A DNA stretch of 64,000 nt from Acidovorax sp. GBBC 1281 (GTDB taxonomy: Bacteria; Pseudomonadota; Gammaproteobacteria; Burkholderiales; Burkholderiaceae_C), in the NCBI RefSeq assembly GCF_028473645.1, contig NZ_CP097269.1, forward strand, positions 4,172,001 to 4,236,000, written 5' to 3'. A program made the translations under genes and the position numbers. The notes beneath the pieces are model-generated. The model did not search any database, was not told the origin of the DNA, and saw only the letters and a program-made list of their open reading frames with translations. Positions 1 through 8,457 of the stretch are shown here, one piece after another (position 1 is the first letter of the stretch; each line of letters begins with the position of its first letter).

Positions 1-221
1 GTGGACCGGGGCAGCATGCCGTACTCGGCCGTCACCCAGCCCTCGCCGCTGCCGCGCTTGTGGGGCGGCACGCGCTCTTCCACCGACGCGGTGCACAGCA
101 CCTTGGTGTTGCCGAACTCGATGAGCACCGAGCCTTCGGCGTGCATGGTGTAGCGGCGGGTGATGCGCACCGGGCGCAACTGGTCGGCGGCACGGCCGCC
201 CGGACGGGTGAAAGAGGTCAT
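1..221 (-). CDS. rph: Ribonuclease PH, N-terminal part (cut by window edge)
   Basis: The minus-strand frame starting at the ATG at 221 encodes 73 residues before the window ends. It begins [18 protein letters not shown] and continues with the early RNase PH pattern, including the [18 protein letters not shown] stretch and [13 protein letters not shown]. RNase PH is a phosphate-dependent 3'-5' exoribonuclease that trims tRNA 3' ends. Only the N-terminal part is present, so the catalytic and hexamer-forming regions cannot be checked. It lies downstream of the PP2C phosphatase gene on the same strand, about 100 bp away. Confidence 0.93.
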   Translation of the reverse strand, partial: MTSFTRPGGRAADQLRPVRITRRYTMHAEGSVLIEFGNTKVLCTASVEERVPPHKRGSGEGWVTAEYGMLPRS

Positions 222-318
222 GGAATGGGGTCCGGTAGAAAACGAAAACAGGGCGGCGAAAACGAAACGGTCATCCGGCAGGCACTGCGTCCGGCCGAGC
301 GCCGGGCGGAGCGAGCGT

Positions 319-1221
319 TCAGGCCTTGCGGGCCGCCGAGCGGCGGATGGCCTCGTTGATCTCGGCGATGGAACGTTCGATGGCCTCGTCGTCCAGGTCG
401 TCGTCCACCATATCGAGTGGACCGGCCTGGATCGTGGAGGAAAACCCGTCGTCGCTGATGCTGTCGGTCGAAATGCCCTGGGTGGATTCGAACGCGTCCG
501 GCGTCTCCCACTCCAGCGCCACCACGGTCACGTTGTCGCTGGTGTCGCCGGCCTTGCGCAGTGCGTCTTCGACCATGTCGGGCACCGACTGCGAGACCGG
601 CAGGCGGCTCAGCTGGCGGGCGATGGTCTCGTCGTCCAGCGTGCCCCACAGGCCGTCGGAGCACAGCAGGATGCGGTCGCCCTGCTCCAGGGCCACCGGG
701 CCGGTGATGTCGTAGATGGGCTTGGTCGGCGATCCCAGGCAGGTGAACAGCACATTGCGGTTCACCCGTTCGATGCCCTGCAGCGGCATGTTGCGCAGTT
801 CCAGGTACGAGTGGTCGCGCGTGCGCGTGAACAGCTCGCCCCCGCGCACCATGTACAGGCGCGAGTCGCCGCAGTGGATCCAGCTGGCGGACCCTTCCTG
901 CACCACCGCCACGACCAGCGTGGTGCGGGGCGTGTCCAGCATGCCGCGGTCGGCCGCGTAGCGAAGGATCTGGTGGTGTGCGGCCAGCAGCGCGTCGGCC
1001 AGAAATCCGTGTACGTCTTCCAGCGTGGGCTTGGCGTGGCGCTGGAACGCGGCGGACACCGTCTGCAGCGCCAGTTGCGCCGCCACTTCGCCCTCCGGGT
1101 GGCCGCCCATGCCGTCCGCCAGCACGAACAGGCTGGACTCCCGCGTGTAGCAGTAGCCCATGCGGTCTTCATTGGTTTCGCGGCCACCACGACGGCTGAC
1201 CTGGAAGACGGAGAATTTCAT
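319..1221 (-). CDS. PP2C-family protein serine/threonine phosphatase
   Basis: A 300-residue soluble protein with the ordered PP2C (PPM) metal-binding motifs: NEDR near residue 18, [10 protein letters not shown] near 36-45, CGDSRLY near 118, SDGLWG near 190 and DNVTVV near 230. The aspartates coordinate the two metal ions. It removes phosphate from Ser/Thr residues. Its ATG overlaps the stop codon of the upstream kinase gene (ATGA at 1218-1221), so the two are probably translationally coupled and act as an opposing pair. The last 40 residues are acidic and of low complexity, with no domain assigned. Confidence 0.93.
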   Translation of the reverse strand: MKFSVFQVSRRGGRETNEDRMGYCYTRESSLFVLADGMGGHPEGEVAAQLALQTVSAAFQRHAKPTLEDVHGFLADALLAAHHQILRYAADRGMLDTPRTTLVVAVVQEGSASWIHCGDSRLYMVRGGELFTRTRDHSYLELRNMPLQGIERVNRNVLFTCLGSPTKPIYDITGPVALEQGDRILLCSDGLWGTLDDETIARQLSRLPVSQSVPDMVEDALRKAGDTSDNVTVVALEWETPDAFESTQGISTDSISDDGFSSTIQAGPLDMVDDDLDDEAIERSIAEINEAIRRSAARKA

Positions 1222-2234
1222 TTCGGCTTCGCCCCCATTCGCGTGGCCTCGCCCACCTTCTGCACATTCTTCTTGGTATCGGACACCAGCGTATCAAGCT
1301 GCAGGCGCATCTTCTCGCCCACGGACAGCTTGGTGTAGCGCCGCTCGCCCTCGCGGCTCAGTTCCTTTTGCAAGGCGAACACCGACTGGGGCCGCGACAG
1401 CGGGTCGAGCGCCATGCACCATTCGACCACCTCGATCAGGTTGTCGGAGTAAACGCCGCGCAGCTTGGTCAGCGCCAGCGACAGGCGGTCCTTGTCGGAG
1501 CGCTGCGGCGCCTCGTTGGGCGGGAATCCCTGCATGCAGGCGTAGATGCAGGCGCCGATCGCGTAGATGTCGGTCCAGGGGCCCATCGACGAATCGCGGC
1601 GGTACATCTCGGGCGCCGCGAAGCCGGGCGTGTACATCGGGCGGATGAAGTTGCCCTCCTTCGAAAGCACCTCGCGCGCCGCGCCGAAGTCGATCATCAC
1701 CGCCTTGTTGTCGTCGGTGATGAAGATGTTGGCCGGCTTGATATCGAGGTGCAGCATCTTGTGCTGGTGCACGATGCGCAGGCCGCGCAGCACCTCGTCG
1801 AACAGCGAGCGGATCGTGGACTCGCGGAACACCTTCTGCGTCTTGAGGTCGCGCGCGGTGATGATGAAGTCCTGCAGGGTGGCCCCTTCCAGGTAGTTCA
1901 TCACCATGTAGACGGTTTCGTTTTCCCGAAAGAAATTGAGCACGCTCACCACCGAGGCGTGCGAGATCTGCGCCAGGGCCCGGCCTTCCTCGAAGAAACT
2001 CTTGAGGCCCAGGCGGTACAGCGACAGCTTTTCGGGAGGCACTTTGGGCAGCAACTCGCCCGGGCCGCGGGTGGCCAGGGAAGACGGCAGATATTCCTTG
2101 ATGGCGACCTGCTGGCCGTCGGGATCGATGGCCAGATACACCACGCCGAAGCCGCCGGAGGAGAGCCGGCGCACCACGCGGTAGCCACCAATCGTGGTGT
2201 CGGGCGGCAGGGGGGCCGGCTTGATTTTTGACAT
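1218..2234 (-). CDS. Eukaryotic-type serine/threonine protein kinase
   Basis: A 338-residue Hanks-type kinase. The glycine loop SSGGFG is at about residues 25-30, the ATP-anchoring Lys in VAIKEYLP at 46, the catalytic loop HLDIKPAN with Asp at about 164, and DFG at about 182. No transmembrane or PASTA segment is visible after the kinase domain, so it is probably cytosolic. The frame stays open far upstream to 3260 but runs antisense through yicC. I chose the ATG at 2234 because the protein begins MSKIKPAPLPP, directly before the kinase domain, and leaves a 75-bp divergent promoter region to yicC. Its stop overlaps the phosphatase start. Targets are unknown. Confidence 0.93.
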   Translation of the reverse strand: MSKIKPAPLPPDTTIGGYRVVRRLSSGGFGVVYLAIDPDGQQVAIKEYLPSSLATRGPGELLPKVPPEKLSLYRLGLKSFFEEGRALAQISHASVVSVLNFFRENETVYMVMNYLEGATLQDFIITARDLKTQKVFRESTIRSLFDEVLRGLRIVHQHKMLHLDIKPANIFITDDNKAVMIDFGAAREVLSKEGNFIRPMYTPGFAAPEMYRRDSSMGPWTDIYAIGACIYACMQGFPPNEAPQRSDKDRLSLALTKLRGVYSDNLIEVVEWCMALDPLSRPQSVFALQKELSREGERRYTKLSVGEKMRLQLDTLVSDTKKNVQKVGEATRMGAKPK

Positions 2235-2309
2235 ATTTTGCGAAGAAACCTCGGGCACGAATCGGAACCCGGATAATCGCCGGATCGCAAGCAACCACCG
2301 AAAAGTCCA

Positions 2310-3218
2310 ATGGCAGTTTACAGCATGACCGGATACGCCAGCGCACAGCAAAGTGCATCCGCGGGAGGGGGCGAAACCGATGGCCGCACCCGCCGCCTGG
2401 GGCTGGAGATCCGGTCCGTCAACAGCCGTTTCCTGGATCTGTCGTTCCGCCTGCCCGACGAGTTGCGCGCCCAGGAGCCGGTGCTGCGCAGCCTGCTCAC
2501 CGCCCGCCTCAAGCGGGGCAAGGTCGAAGTCCGCGCCTCCATCGAGAACGAAGACACCACCACCCTGCCCGACCCGGCGCCCCGCCTGCTGCAGCGGCTG
2601 AACTCCGCGCAGGACGCCGTTCGTGCCTGGCTGCCCGACGCGGCCCCCTTGAGCGTCGCCGACGCCCTGCGCCTGTGCGCGAATGCCGGCTCCGCCCAGG
2701 ACGACTGGAGCGATGCCGTCCCCGCCCTGGCCCAAAAAGCACTGAAAGACCTCGTCCAAGCCCGGGAACGCGAAGGCAAGCGCCTGTCGGCCATGCTGCA
2801 GGACCGGCTCGAACAACTGCGTGCCCTGGCCCACCAGGCCACGCCGCTGGTTCCCAAGCTGGTGGAGCAGCAGCGCCAGCGTTTCATGGAACGCTGGAAG
2901 GAGGCCATGGCCCTGGCCGACAACGCCACGCTGCCCGAAGCCGCCCAGGACCGCGCCCTGACCGAGGCCACCGCCTTCGCCATCCGCATCGACGTCGCGG
3001 AAGAGATCACCCGGCTGGATTCGCACCTGGACGAGATCGAGCGCCTGCTCAAGAAAGGCGGCGAAGTGGGCAAACGCCTGGACTTTCTCATCCAGGAACT
3101 GCACCGCGAAGCCAACACGCTCGGCTCCAAGTCCGCCGCGATGGAACTCACGCGCATCAGCGTGGACATGAAGGTCCTGATCGAGCAGATGCGCGAGCAG
3201 GTCCAGAACATCGAGTGA
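2310..3218 (+). CDS. yicC: YicC/YloC-family endoribonuclease
   Basis: A 302-residue protein starting MAVYSMTGYASAQQ, the characteristic YicC N-terminus (YSMTGYG-like), with the C-terminal DUF1732-type segment (KRLDFLIQELHREANTLGSKS) near its end. YicC proteins are endoribonucleases that help degrade some small RNAs. The gene is divergent from the kinase gene and is followed 40 bp later by gmk, the usual yicC-gmk-rpoZ-spoT order of beta- and gammaproteobacteria. Length and motifs are normal. Confidence 0.94.
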   Translation: MAVYSMTGYASAQQSASAGGGETDGRTRRLGLEIRSVNSRFLDLSFRLPDELRAQEPVLRSLLTARLKRGKVEVRASIENEDTTTLPDPAPRLLQRLNSAQDAVRAWLPDAAPLSVADALRLCANAGSAQDDWSDAVPALAQKALKDLVQAREREGKRLSAMLQDRLEQLRALAHQATPLVPKLVEQQRQRFMERWKEAMALADNATLPEAAQDRALTEATAFAIRIDVAEEITRLDSHLDEIERLLKKGGEVGKRLDFLIQELHREANTLGSKSAAMELTRISVDMKVLIEQMREQVQNIE

Positions 3219-3258
3219 GTGATAATCCTTTTTTGATAGCAGCCAGCACCTATCCCGC

Positions 3259-3879
3259 ATGGACTACCCTGGAAATCTATTCGTAGTGGCAGCGCCCAGC
3301 GGCGCGGGCAAATCGAGCCTGGTCAAGGCTTTGCTGGAGCTGGACTCCCATGTGCAGCCTTCGGTCTCGCACACCACCCGGGCACCGCGTGGGCAGGAAA
3401 AGCACGGCCGCGAATACTTCTTCACCTCGGAGCAGGAATTCGACGCCATGGTCGCCTCCGACGGCTTCGTGGAGTGGGCCCACGTGCACGGCCGCCGCTA
3501 TGGCACATCCCGCAAGGCCATCGAGGAGCGCATCGCGCAAGGCGCCGATGTGGTCCTGGAAATCGACTTCCAGGGCGCGATCCAGGTCAAACAGGCCTTT
3601 GCGAATGCCGTCCTCATCTTCATTCTCCCCCCCAGTTGGGAAGAACTGAGATCCCGCCTGGAACGCCGCGGGGAAGACGCTCCGGACGTGATCGAGATCC
3701 GGCTGAAGAATGCCGCCCAGGAAATGGAACAGGCATACAAATTCGACTTCGTTATAATCAACGAACTCTTTGAGCGTGCGCTTTTCGACCTGAAAACCAT
3801 CGTCCACGCTCAGCGGCTGAAGTATGCGGCGCAACGCCGTGCACGGGCCGACACGTTCGAATCCCTCAATATCACCTGA
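3259..3879 (+). CDS. gmk: Guanylate kinase
   Basis: A 206-residue enzyme that phosphorylates GMP to GDP with ATP. The P-loop APSGAGKSS is at residues 12-20. The GMP-binding region includes [21 protein letters not shown]. The lid/base region [13 protein letters not shown] and the arginine-rich [10 protein letters not shown] follow. Length matches the bacterial family. It lies between yicC and rpoZ and is likely co-transcribed with rpoZ (18 bp gap). Confidence 0.97.
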   Translation: MDYPGNLFVVAAPSGAGKSSLVKALLELDSHVQPSVSHTTRAPRGQEKHGREYFFTSEQEFDAMVASDGFVEWAHVHGRRYGTSRKAIEERIAQGADVVLEIDFQGAIQVKQAFANAVLIFILPPSWEELRSRLERRGEDAPDVIEIRLKNAAQEMEQAYKFDFVIINELFERALFDLKTIVHAQRLKYAAQRRARADTFESLNIT

Positions 3880-3897
3880 TCCTTCTGGAGAAGACGC

Positions 3898-4101
3898 ATG
3901 GCCCGCATTACCGTTGAAGACTGTCTCGAGCACATCCCCAACCGCTTTCAACTCGTGCTGGCAGCCACGTACCGCGCACGCATGCTGAGCCAAGGCCATG
4001 CCCCAAAGATCGAAAGCCGCAACAAACCTGCGGTGACCGCCTTGCGCGAAATCGCCGAAGGCAAGGTCGGTCTGGAGATGCTGAAAAAGGTTCCGGGCTG
4101 A
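3898..4101 (+). CDS. rpoZ: RNA polymerase omega subunit
   Basis: A 67-residue protein beginning [19 protein letters not shown], the conserved omega N-terminus, followed by [12 protein letters not shown] and the conserved [16 protein letters not shown] segment. Omega binds the beta-prime subunit and assists RNA polymerase assembly; in many bacteria it also forms part of a ppGpp site. This fits the neighbouring spoT gene. A strong intrinsic terminator follows the gene. Confidence 0.97.
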   Translation: MARITVEDCLEHIPNRFQLVLAATYRARMLSQGHAPKIESRNKPAVTALREIAEGKVGLEMLKKVPG

Positions 4102-4130
4102 CGCGCCCAGGTCTGCTGCTGCAGCCCAAT

Positions 4131-4155
4131 AGCACCGCTTTGCGGTGCTTTTTTT
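4131..4155 (+). terminator. Rho-independent terminator after rpoZ
   Basis: Perfect 8-bp stem AGCACCGC / GCGGTGCT with a 3-base loop, followed immediately by seven T residues (4149-4155). It sits 30 bp after the rpoZ stop and 42 bp before the chosen spoT start. This argues against the longer spoT frame that opens at 4140 inside the hairpin. Confidence 0.9.
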
Positions 4156-4196
4156 GGCCAAAAACCCCGATCTCCCCAGCAAGCTACATTAAAGGG

Positions 4197-6467
4197 ATGA
4201 ATGCGGTCTTGAATAAACCATCTGCCCAAGACCCGCGCCCCGGCGAAAGCGGGGCGGCGGGCGGCACGTCCGCAGCAGCCGCCAACGCAGCAGCGGCCAG
4301 TTTTGCGGCCCTCACCGAGAACCTCGGCTACCTCGACGCAGCCAGCATCGAACAGGTGAGGCAGGCCTACCGCTTTGCCGACGAAGCCCACCTGGGGCAG
4401 TTGCGCAACAGCGGCGAGCCCTACATCACCCACCCCATCGCAGTGGCAGCCCAGTGCGCCACCTGGAAGCTGGATGGCCAGGCGCTGATGGCGGCACTGC
4501 TGCACGACGCCATGGAAGATTGCGGCGTCACCAAGTCCGATCTCATCGATCGCTTTGGCCTGCCGGTGGCCGAATTGGTGGATGGCCTCACCAAGCTCGA
4601 CAAGCTGCAGTTCAACACCCGCGAAGAGAACCAGGCCGAGTCCTTCCGCAAGATGCTGTTGGCAATGGCCCGCGATGTACGGGTCATTCTGATCAAGCTG
4701 GCCGACCGCACGCACAACATGCGCACGCTCTCGGACATGCCGCGCAGCAAATGGGGCCGCATTTCTTCCGAAACCCTCGAGATCTATGCCCCCATCGCCC
4801 ACCGGCTTGGGCTGAACCAGACCTACCGGGAGCTGCAGGATCTGTCATTCCGGCATCTCCATCCCTGGCGCTACGCGACCCTGTCCAAGGCGGTGAACAA
4901 ATCGCGCAACCGCCGGCGCGATATCGTGCAGCGGGTTCAAACCGAGGTCGACACCGCGTTTTCGAAGTTGGGCATGAAAGCCCGCCTCGCAGGCCGCGAG
5001 AAAACGCTCTATGCCATCTACCAGAAGATGGACACCAAGCACCTGAGCTTTGCCCAGGTGACCGACATCTACGGCTTTCGCGTGATCGTGCCGACCGTGG
5101 TCGATTGCTACACGGCATTGGGCGTGCTGCATCAGATGTACAAGCCTGTTCCTGGGCGATTCAAGGACCACATTGCCATCGCCAAGCTCAACGGCTACCA
5201 GTCGCTGCACACCACCTTGGTTGGACCTTCCGGAGTCAACATCGAATTTCAGATGCGCACCGAGGAAATGCACGTGGTGGCGGAAGCCGGCGTGGCCGCC
5301 CATTGGTTGTACAAAGCACAGGACGCCGACGGATCGGCCGCGGAGCGCCTTGGCACCAAGTGGCTCCAGTCGCTGCTCGACATTCAGAACGAAACGCGGG
5401 ATGCCGCGGAGTTCTGGGACCATGTGAAGGTGGACCTGTTCCCCGATGCGGTCTATGTCTTCACCCCAAAGAGCCAGATCATGGCACTGCCACGGGGCGC
5501 CACGGTGGTCGATTTCGCCTATGCCATCCACAGCAATGTGGGTGACCGCACCACGGCCGCCAAGATCAACAACGAGCAGGTCCCCCTGCGGACCGAACTC
5601 AAGAACGGCGATGTGGTGGAGATCATCACGGCGCCGGTGTCCACGCCCAATCCCGCCTGGCTGGGCTTCGTGCGCACGGGCCGCGCACGCTCGAAGATTC
5701 GCCACTACCTCAAAACGCTGGCACATACCGAATCAGCGGGACTGGGCGAAAAGCTTTTGACCCAGGCCCTGAGGGCCGAGGGGCTGGAACGCCTGCCGAC
5801 CGAGTCGGAGAACCAGGCACTGTGGGACAAGCTGCTCCGCTTCACAGGCAATCGAACACGCAATGAACTCATGACCGACATCGGTCTGGGCAAACGCATT
5901 GCGGGCATCGTGGCGAAACGCCTCATGGTGCTGATGACGGAACATGGACACCGACCCGATGCCCTGTTGCTGACCCGTGAAAGGTATTCATCCCACGAAA
6001 CCCTGTCGCAAGGTGGCGTGACTTTGGACGGCAGCGAAAACGCATCCGTTCAGTACGCGAACTGCTGCCGGCCTGTGCCAGGAGACCCCATCGTCGGCTA
6101 CCTGGGGCGCGGTGAAGGGCTGGTGGTTCATAACGCCCAATGCAGCGCGGCAAAAAAGCTTCAGCACAAGGACAGCGAACGTTTTATCGCCGTGGACTGG
6201 GCCGATGAGCCAACGCGCATGTTCGAAACCGGGATCGTCGTGACCGTGGCCAACGGCAAGGGCGTCCTGGCACGTATCGCCGCCGAACTGGCGAGCTCCG
6301 AAGCGGACATCGTTCACGTCGACATGGACGATGAAGCCGCCATGGACACAACCGATTTGCGTTTTGTCATCGCCGCACGAGACCAGTCACACGTCGAGGC
6401 CTCCTTGCGCAATTTGCGCCGAACGCCCGCAGTGCTTCGCGCTTTCCGCGTGCTGCCGCAGGGGTAA
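4197..6467 (+). CDS. spoT: Bifunctional (p)ppGpp synthetase/hydrolase, SpoT/Rel type
   Basis: A 756-residue long RSH enzyme that makes and degrades (p)ppGpp. The HD hydrolase domain has LLHDAMED near residues 101-108. The synthetase domain has YGFRVI near 291 and NGYQSLHTT near 340. A TGS domain follows (VYVFTPKSQIMALPRGATVVDFAYAIH region, about 418-480), and a C-terminal ACT domain lies near 675-755. The intact HD motif indicates hydrolase activity. The in-frame ORF opens at 4140, but that start lies in the rpoZ terminator, so I use the ATG at 4197 (MNAVLNKPS). The N-terminal 40 residues are Ala/Gly rich and variable. Confidence 0.95.
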   Translation: MNAVLNKPSAQDPRPGESGAAGGTSAAAANAAAASFAALTENLGYLDAASIEQVRQAYRFADEAHLGQLRNSGEPYITHPIAVAAQCATWKLDGQALMAALLHDAMEDCGVTKSDLIDRFGLPVAELVDGLTKLDKLQFNTREENQAESFRKMLLAMARDVRVILIKLADRTHNMRTLSDMPRSKWGRISSETLEIYAPIAHRLGLNQTYRELQDLSFRHLHPWRYATLSKAVNKSRNRRRDIVQRVQTEVDTAFSKLGMKARLAGREKTLYAIYQKMDTKHLSFAQVTDIYGFRVIVPTVVDCYTALGVLHQMYKPVPGRFKDHIAIAKLNGYQSLHTTLVGPSGVNIEFQMRTEEMHVVAEAGVAAHWLYKAQDADGSAAERLGTKWLQSLLDIQNETRDAAEFWDHVKVDLFPDAVYVFTPKSQIMALPRGATVVDFAYAIHSNVGDRTTAAKINNEQVPLRTELKNGDVVEIITAPVSTPNPAWLGFVRTGRARSKIRHYLKTLAHTESAGLGEKLLTQALRAEGLERLPTESENQALWDKLLRFTGNRTRNELMTDIGLGKRIAGIVAKRLMVLMTEHGHRPDALLLTRERYSSHETLSQGGVTLDGSENASVQYANCCRPVPGDPIVGYLGRGEGLVVHNAQCSAAKKLQHKDSERFIAVDWADEPTRMFETGIVVTVANGKGVLARIAAELASSEADIVHVDMDDEAAMDTTDLRFVIAARDQSHVEASLRNLRRTPAVLRAFRVLPQG

Positions 6468-6485
6468 GGCCGGCACACTAGCCCC

Positions 6486-7043
6486 CTATGCCACCGGTTG
6501 GGGATAGCGGACGTGCAAAACCTCCAGCGTCCGTGTGCCACCAGGCGTGGCCAACTGAACCTGATCCCCTTCGCGGGCCTTCAGTAAGGCCCGAGCCACC
6601 GGCGACACCCAACTCACTTGTGCCAGGCCCATCTCGACTTCATCGATTCCCAGGATCGTGATGGTGCGCTCGACGCCTTCATCGTCCGCATAGTGGACCG
6701 TGGCACCAAAGAACACTTGATCACTTCCGGCGTGAATGGCGGGATCGACCACCTCGGCAATTTCGAGTCGTTTGGTCAGGAACCGAATCCTGCGATCAAT
6801 TTCGCGCAGGCGTTTCTTGCCATACAAGTAGTCCCCGTTCTCCGAACGGTCCCCATTGCTTGCAGCCCAATGAACCACTTCAACGATCTTGGGCCGCTCG
6901 TTGTCGATGAGATCCAGCAGTTCATCGCGCAGCCTGGCGTAGCCGGAAGGGGTGATGTAGTTCTTGCTACCCGCAGGAAGCGGTGCAGGGGAAAAATCTT
7001 CGTCATCGGACTGATCCGATTCTTTGGTGAATGCCTTGCTCAT
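6486..7043 (-). CDS. greB: Transcription elongation factor GreB
   Basis: A 185-residue protein with the GreA/GreB architecture: YITPSGYARLRDELLDL starting the N-terminal coiled coil, the acidic SENGDYLYGKKRLREIDRRIRFL hairpin tip and arm, and the C-terminal FKBP-like domain with VFFGATVHYADDEG and ISWVSPVARALL-like segments. GreB stimulates transcript cleavage by backtracked RNA polymerase. An extra 30-residue acidic N-terminal extension precedes the fold. It converges with spoT. Confidence 0.94.
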   Translation of the reverse strand: MSKAFTKESDQSDDEDFSPAPLPAGSKNYITPSGYARLRDELLDLIDNERPKIVEVVHWAASNGDRSENGDYLYGKKRLREIDRRIRFLTKRLEIAEVVDPAIHAGSDQVFFGATVHYADDEGVERTITILGIDEVEMGLAQVSWVSPVARALLKAREGDQVQLATPGGTRTLEVLHVRYPQPVA

Positions 7044-7083
7044 GGGTGCATTTTGATGCAGAGAGCATTCGAATCCCCAACGG

Positions 7084-7116
7084 AAAAAGCCCTAGAACAT
7101 CACTGTTCTAGGGCTT
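7084..7116 (-). terminator. Intrinsic terminator downstream of tRNA-Arg
   Basis: Perfect 12-bp stem (7088-7099 with 7104-7115) and a 4-base loop, flanked on the left by five A residues, which read as a T tract on the minus strand. It lies 7 bp past the tRNA-Arg 3' end and upstream of greB, so it ends the tRNA transcript. Confidence 0.88.
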
Positions 7117-7122
7117 ACCGTT

Positions 7123-7199
7123 TGGTGCGGCTGGCAGGAATCGAACCCACGACCCCTTGGTTCGTAGCCAAGTACTCTATCCAGCTGAGCTACAGCCGC
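7123..7199 (-). tRNA. tRNA-Arg(ACG)
   Basis: A 77-nt gene including encoded CCA (7123-7125). The acceptor stem GCGGCTG pairs perfectly with CAGCCGC, the D-arm is TAGCTCAGCTGGATAGAG, the anticodon loop CTACGAA gives ACG, and the T-arm GTGGGTTCGATTCCTGC is intact. It is the last chromosomal gene before the split tRNA-Ile that marks the island's left end. Confidence 0.97.
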
Positions 7200-7431
7200 T
7201 AAGCTTTGAATTATAGCATCTTTTCAACGCCGTCATCCATTTCTTGTTTTGATTTTTACGCGAACTATGTGAGGAATTTCGCAATCAAGCAAGACTTAAA
7301 TTCTAACCCATCTTTTGAAGCTGCTTGGCTTCTTTTGCAGAAAACGCAGGCATCTCAACTCTCATGTGCGCGCAATGCGCCTGAACAGGCAAGCGAGGAA
7401 TTGCCATGAACAGCAATCAAGCCCGTTGAAC
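7200..7431. other. Non-coding backbone spacer, no gene seen
   Basis: AT-richer spacer between tRNA-Arg and the tRNA-Ile remnant. The only open frame (67 codons, plus strand) has no recognisable content and overlaps no conserved feature. It probably contained leader or processing sequence of a former two-tRNA minus-strand transcript. Confidence 0.6.
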
Positions 7432-7476
7432 TGGTAGGGCGTGAGGGACTTGAACCCGCGACCAAAGGATTATGAG
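7432..7476 (-). pseudogene. 3' half of a disrupted tRNA-Ile(CAU); island attachment site (left)
   Basis: Read on the minus strand this is the anticodon-loop 3' side, variable loop, T-arm, acceptor 3' strand and CCA of a tRNA-Ile(CAU). It starts at CTCATAATC and ends ACGCCCTACCA. Upstream of the anticodon (beyond 7476) the sequence no longer resembles a tRNA. The missing 5' half is at 53290-53330: 41 nt there plus 36 nt here rebuild a 77-nt tRNA, and the two pieces share GATTATGAG (7468-7476 and 53290-53298). The T-stem has one C/U mismatch, as expected for a decaying remnant. Confidence 0.88.
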
Positions 7477-7664
7477 GCCAGAACCCCTGGACTTGCTCGG
7501 ATTCAGTCGGACCTCAAGCTCGCTAAGTTGTTGATTTTATTGAACTCATCGTCCAGCGACATCCGGCGAAATCCATGGTGTCCGGGGCGCCACTGGCTGC
7601 AAACTGGCAACGGATAGACGCTATCCGGAGGCGCAATTTAGGTAGTTTGATGACCTTTCCCTTG
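7477..7664. other. Left-end island DNA, no gene seen
   Basis: 188 bp between the left attachment core and the first IS66 copy. I see no convincing coding frame, tRNA or hairpin. An integrase gene would be expected at one island end; none is here. Confidence 0.5.
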
Positions 7665-7711
7665 GTAAGCGCCGTCTCAGCCCCCCTCTTGACGCGGGAT
7701 CGACGGAAGAA

Positions 7712-7867
7712 CTACAGCAGGTCGCTCTCACCGTCGCGACGCACGAGCATGGCCAGGCAGTTGCTGCCATCGGCGGCCGTGGCGACGCACTCGTGCGGTG
7801 GCAGCGCACCGATCGTGATGTCGCCGCCGTCCTCGATCAGGGCCTTGATGTAGTTCGTCCGAGACAT
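7712..7867 (-). CDS. IS66 passenger small protein, internally deleted form
   Basis: A 51-residue frame starting MSRTNYIKALIEDGGDITIG. The intact version in the other IS copy (19062-19307) is 81 residues. Here 30 codons between two near-identical repeats (CGACGGTGAGAG and CGACGGCGAGAG) are missing in frame. No known function is recognised; it follows the pRiA4b ORF-3-like gene in the element. Confidence 0.6.
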   Translation of the reverse strand: MSRTNYIKALIEDGGDITIGALPPHECVATAADGSNCLAMLVRRDGESDLL

Positions 7868-7873
7868 CGTCGC

Positions 7874-8455
7874 TCAGACCTTGATCGCGGCGAGCCGGTC
7901 GTTGATCTCGATGCTGTCGAAGGCCAACGGGTCCCAGGTATCGGCACCGATCCATTCGACCAGGTTGTCGTGCTCGGGATCGTCAGGGTTCGCCATGGCC
8001 CGCACGAACTCCGCATAGCCCGGTGCGCCTCCGCAATCCTCCGGCGGCGTTGCACAGGCACCGCCGGCACAGAACGGGAGCACGAACTGCGGCATCGGTG
8101 CGATCTTCTTCTCGACCTTGATGCGGTGGTCCCAGTAGTCCCCGAAGTCGTAGACGTAGCTCAGCGTCGACCGGTTCAGGGCAGTGGTCAGTCGCGTGCT
8201 TTCGCTGGTGATCGAGCCAGGCTCGTCGTGCATCGGGTCTGGCGTGCCATAGCGCTCGCCGTCGCCAGCGATGAACTCGTGCAGATGCGAGTGGCCCCAG
8301 CCGAAGGCAGCCTGGACCACAAGATGCAGCTTGGCCAGGGTGATCGTCTCTGGCACCAGGACGCGGCGCCAGACCTTGGGCTTGGTGCCGCGCAATTCAA
8401 TGTGCAGTTGCAGGATCGCCGCTGGTGCCTTGATCCGTTGGACCTTGCTCGCCAT
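7874..8455 (-). CDS. Plasmid pRiA4b ORF-3-like passenger protein
   Basis: A 193-residue protein of the pRiA4b ORF-3 / IS1096 TnpR-like fold family, with an N-terminal LQLHIELRGTKPKVWRRVLVPE strand and the conserved SYVYDFGDYWDHRI motif. Found as a passenger of some IS elements; its biochemical role is unknown. Start taken at the ATG 3 bp after the tnpC stop (8455) rather than the longer frame into tnpC. Essentially identical to 18474-19055. Confidence 0.82.
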   Translation of the reverse strand: MASKVQRIKAPAAILQLHIELRGTKPKVWRRVLVPETITLAKLHLVVQAAFGWGHSHLHEFIAGDGERYGTPDPMHDEPGSITSESTRLTTALNRSTLSYVYDFGDYWDHRIKVEKKIAPMPQFVLPFCAGGACATPPEDCGGAPGYAEFVRAMANPDDPEHDNLVEWIGADTWDPLAFDSIEINDRLAAIKV

Positions 8456-8457
8456 GC

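Noticed and set aside
1218..3260. A single 680-codon minus-strand frame that would give the kinase a 342-residue N-terminal extension
   Set aside because: The extension lies antisense to yicC and has no domain; it is a GC-rich shadow frame. The kinase starts at 2234.
4140..4196. Longer N-terminus for SpoT
   Set aside because: It begins inside the rpoZ terminator hairpin; MNAVLNKPS at 4197 is a better start.
7432..7476. A functional second tRNA next to tRNA-Arg
   Set aside because: Only the 3' half is present; the sequence upstream of the anticodon has no D-arm or acceptor strand.
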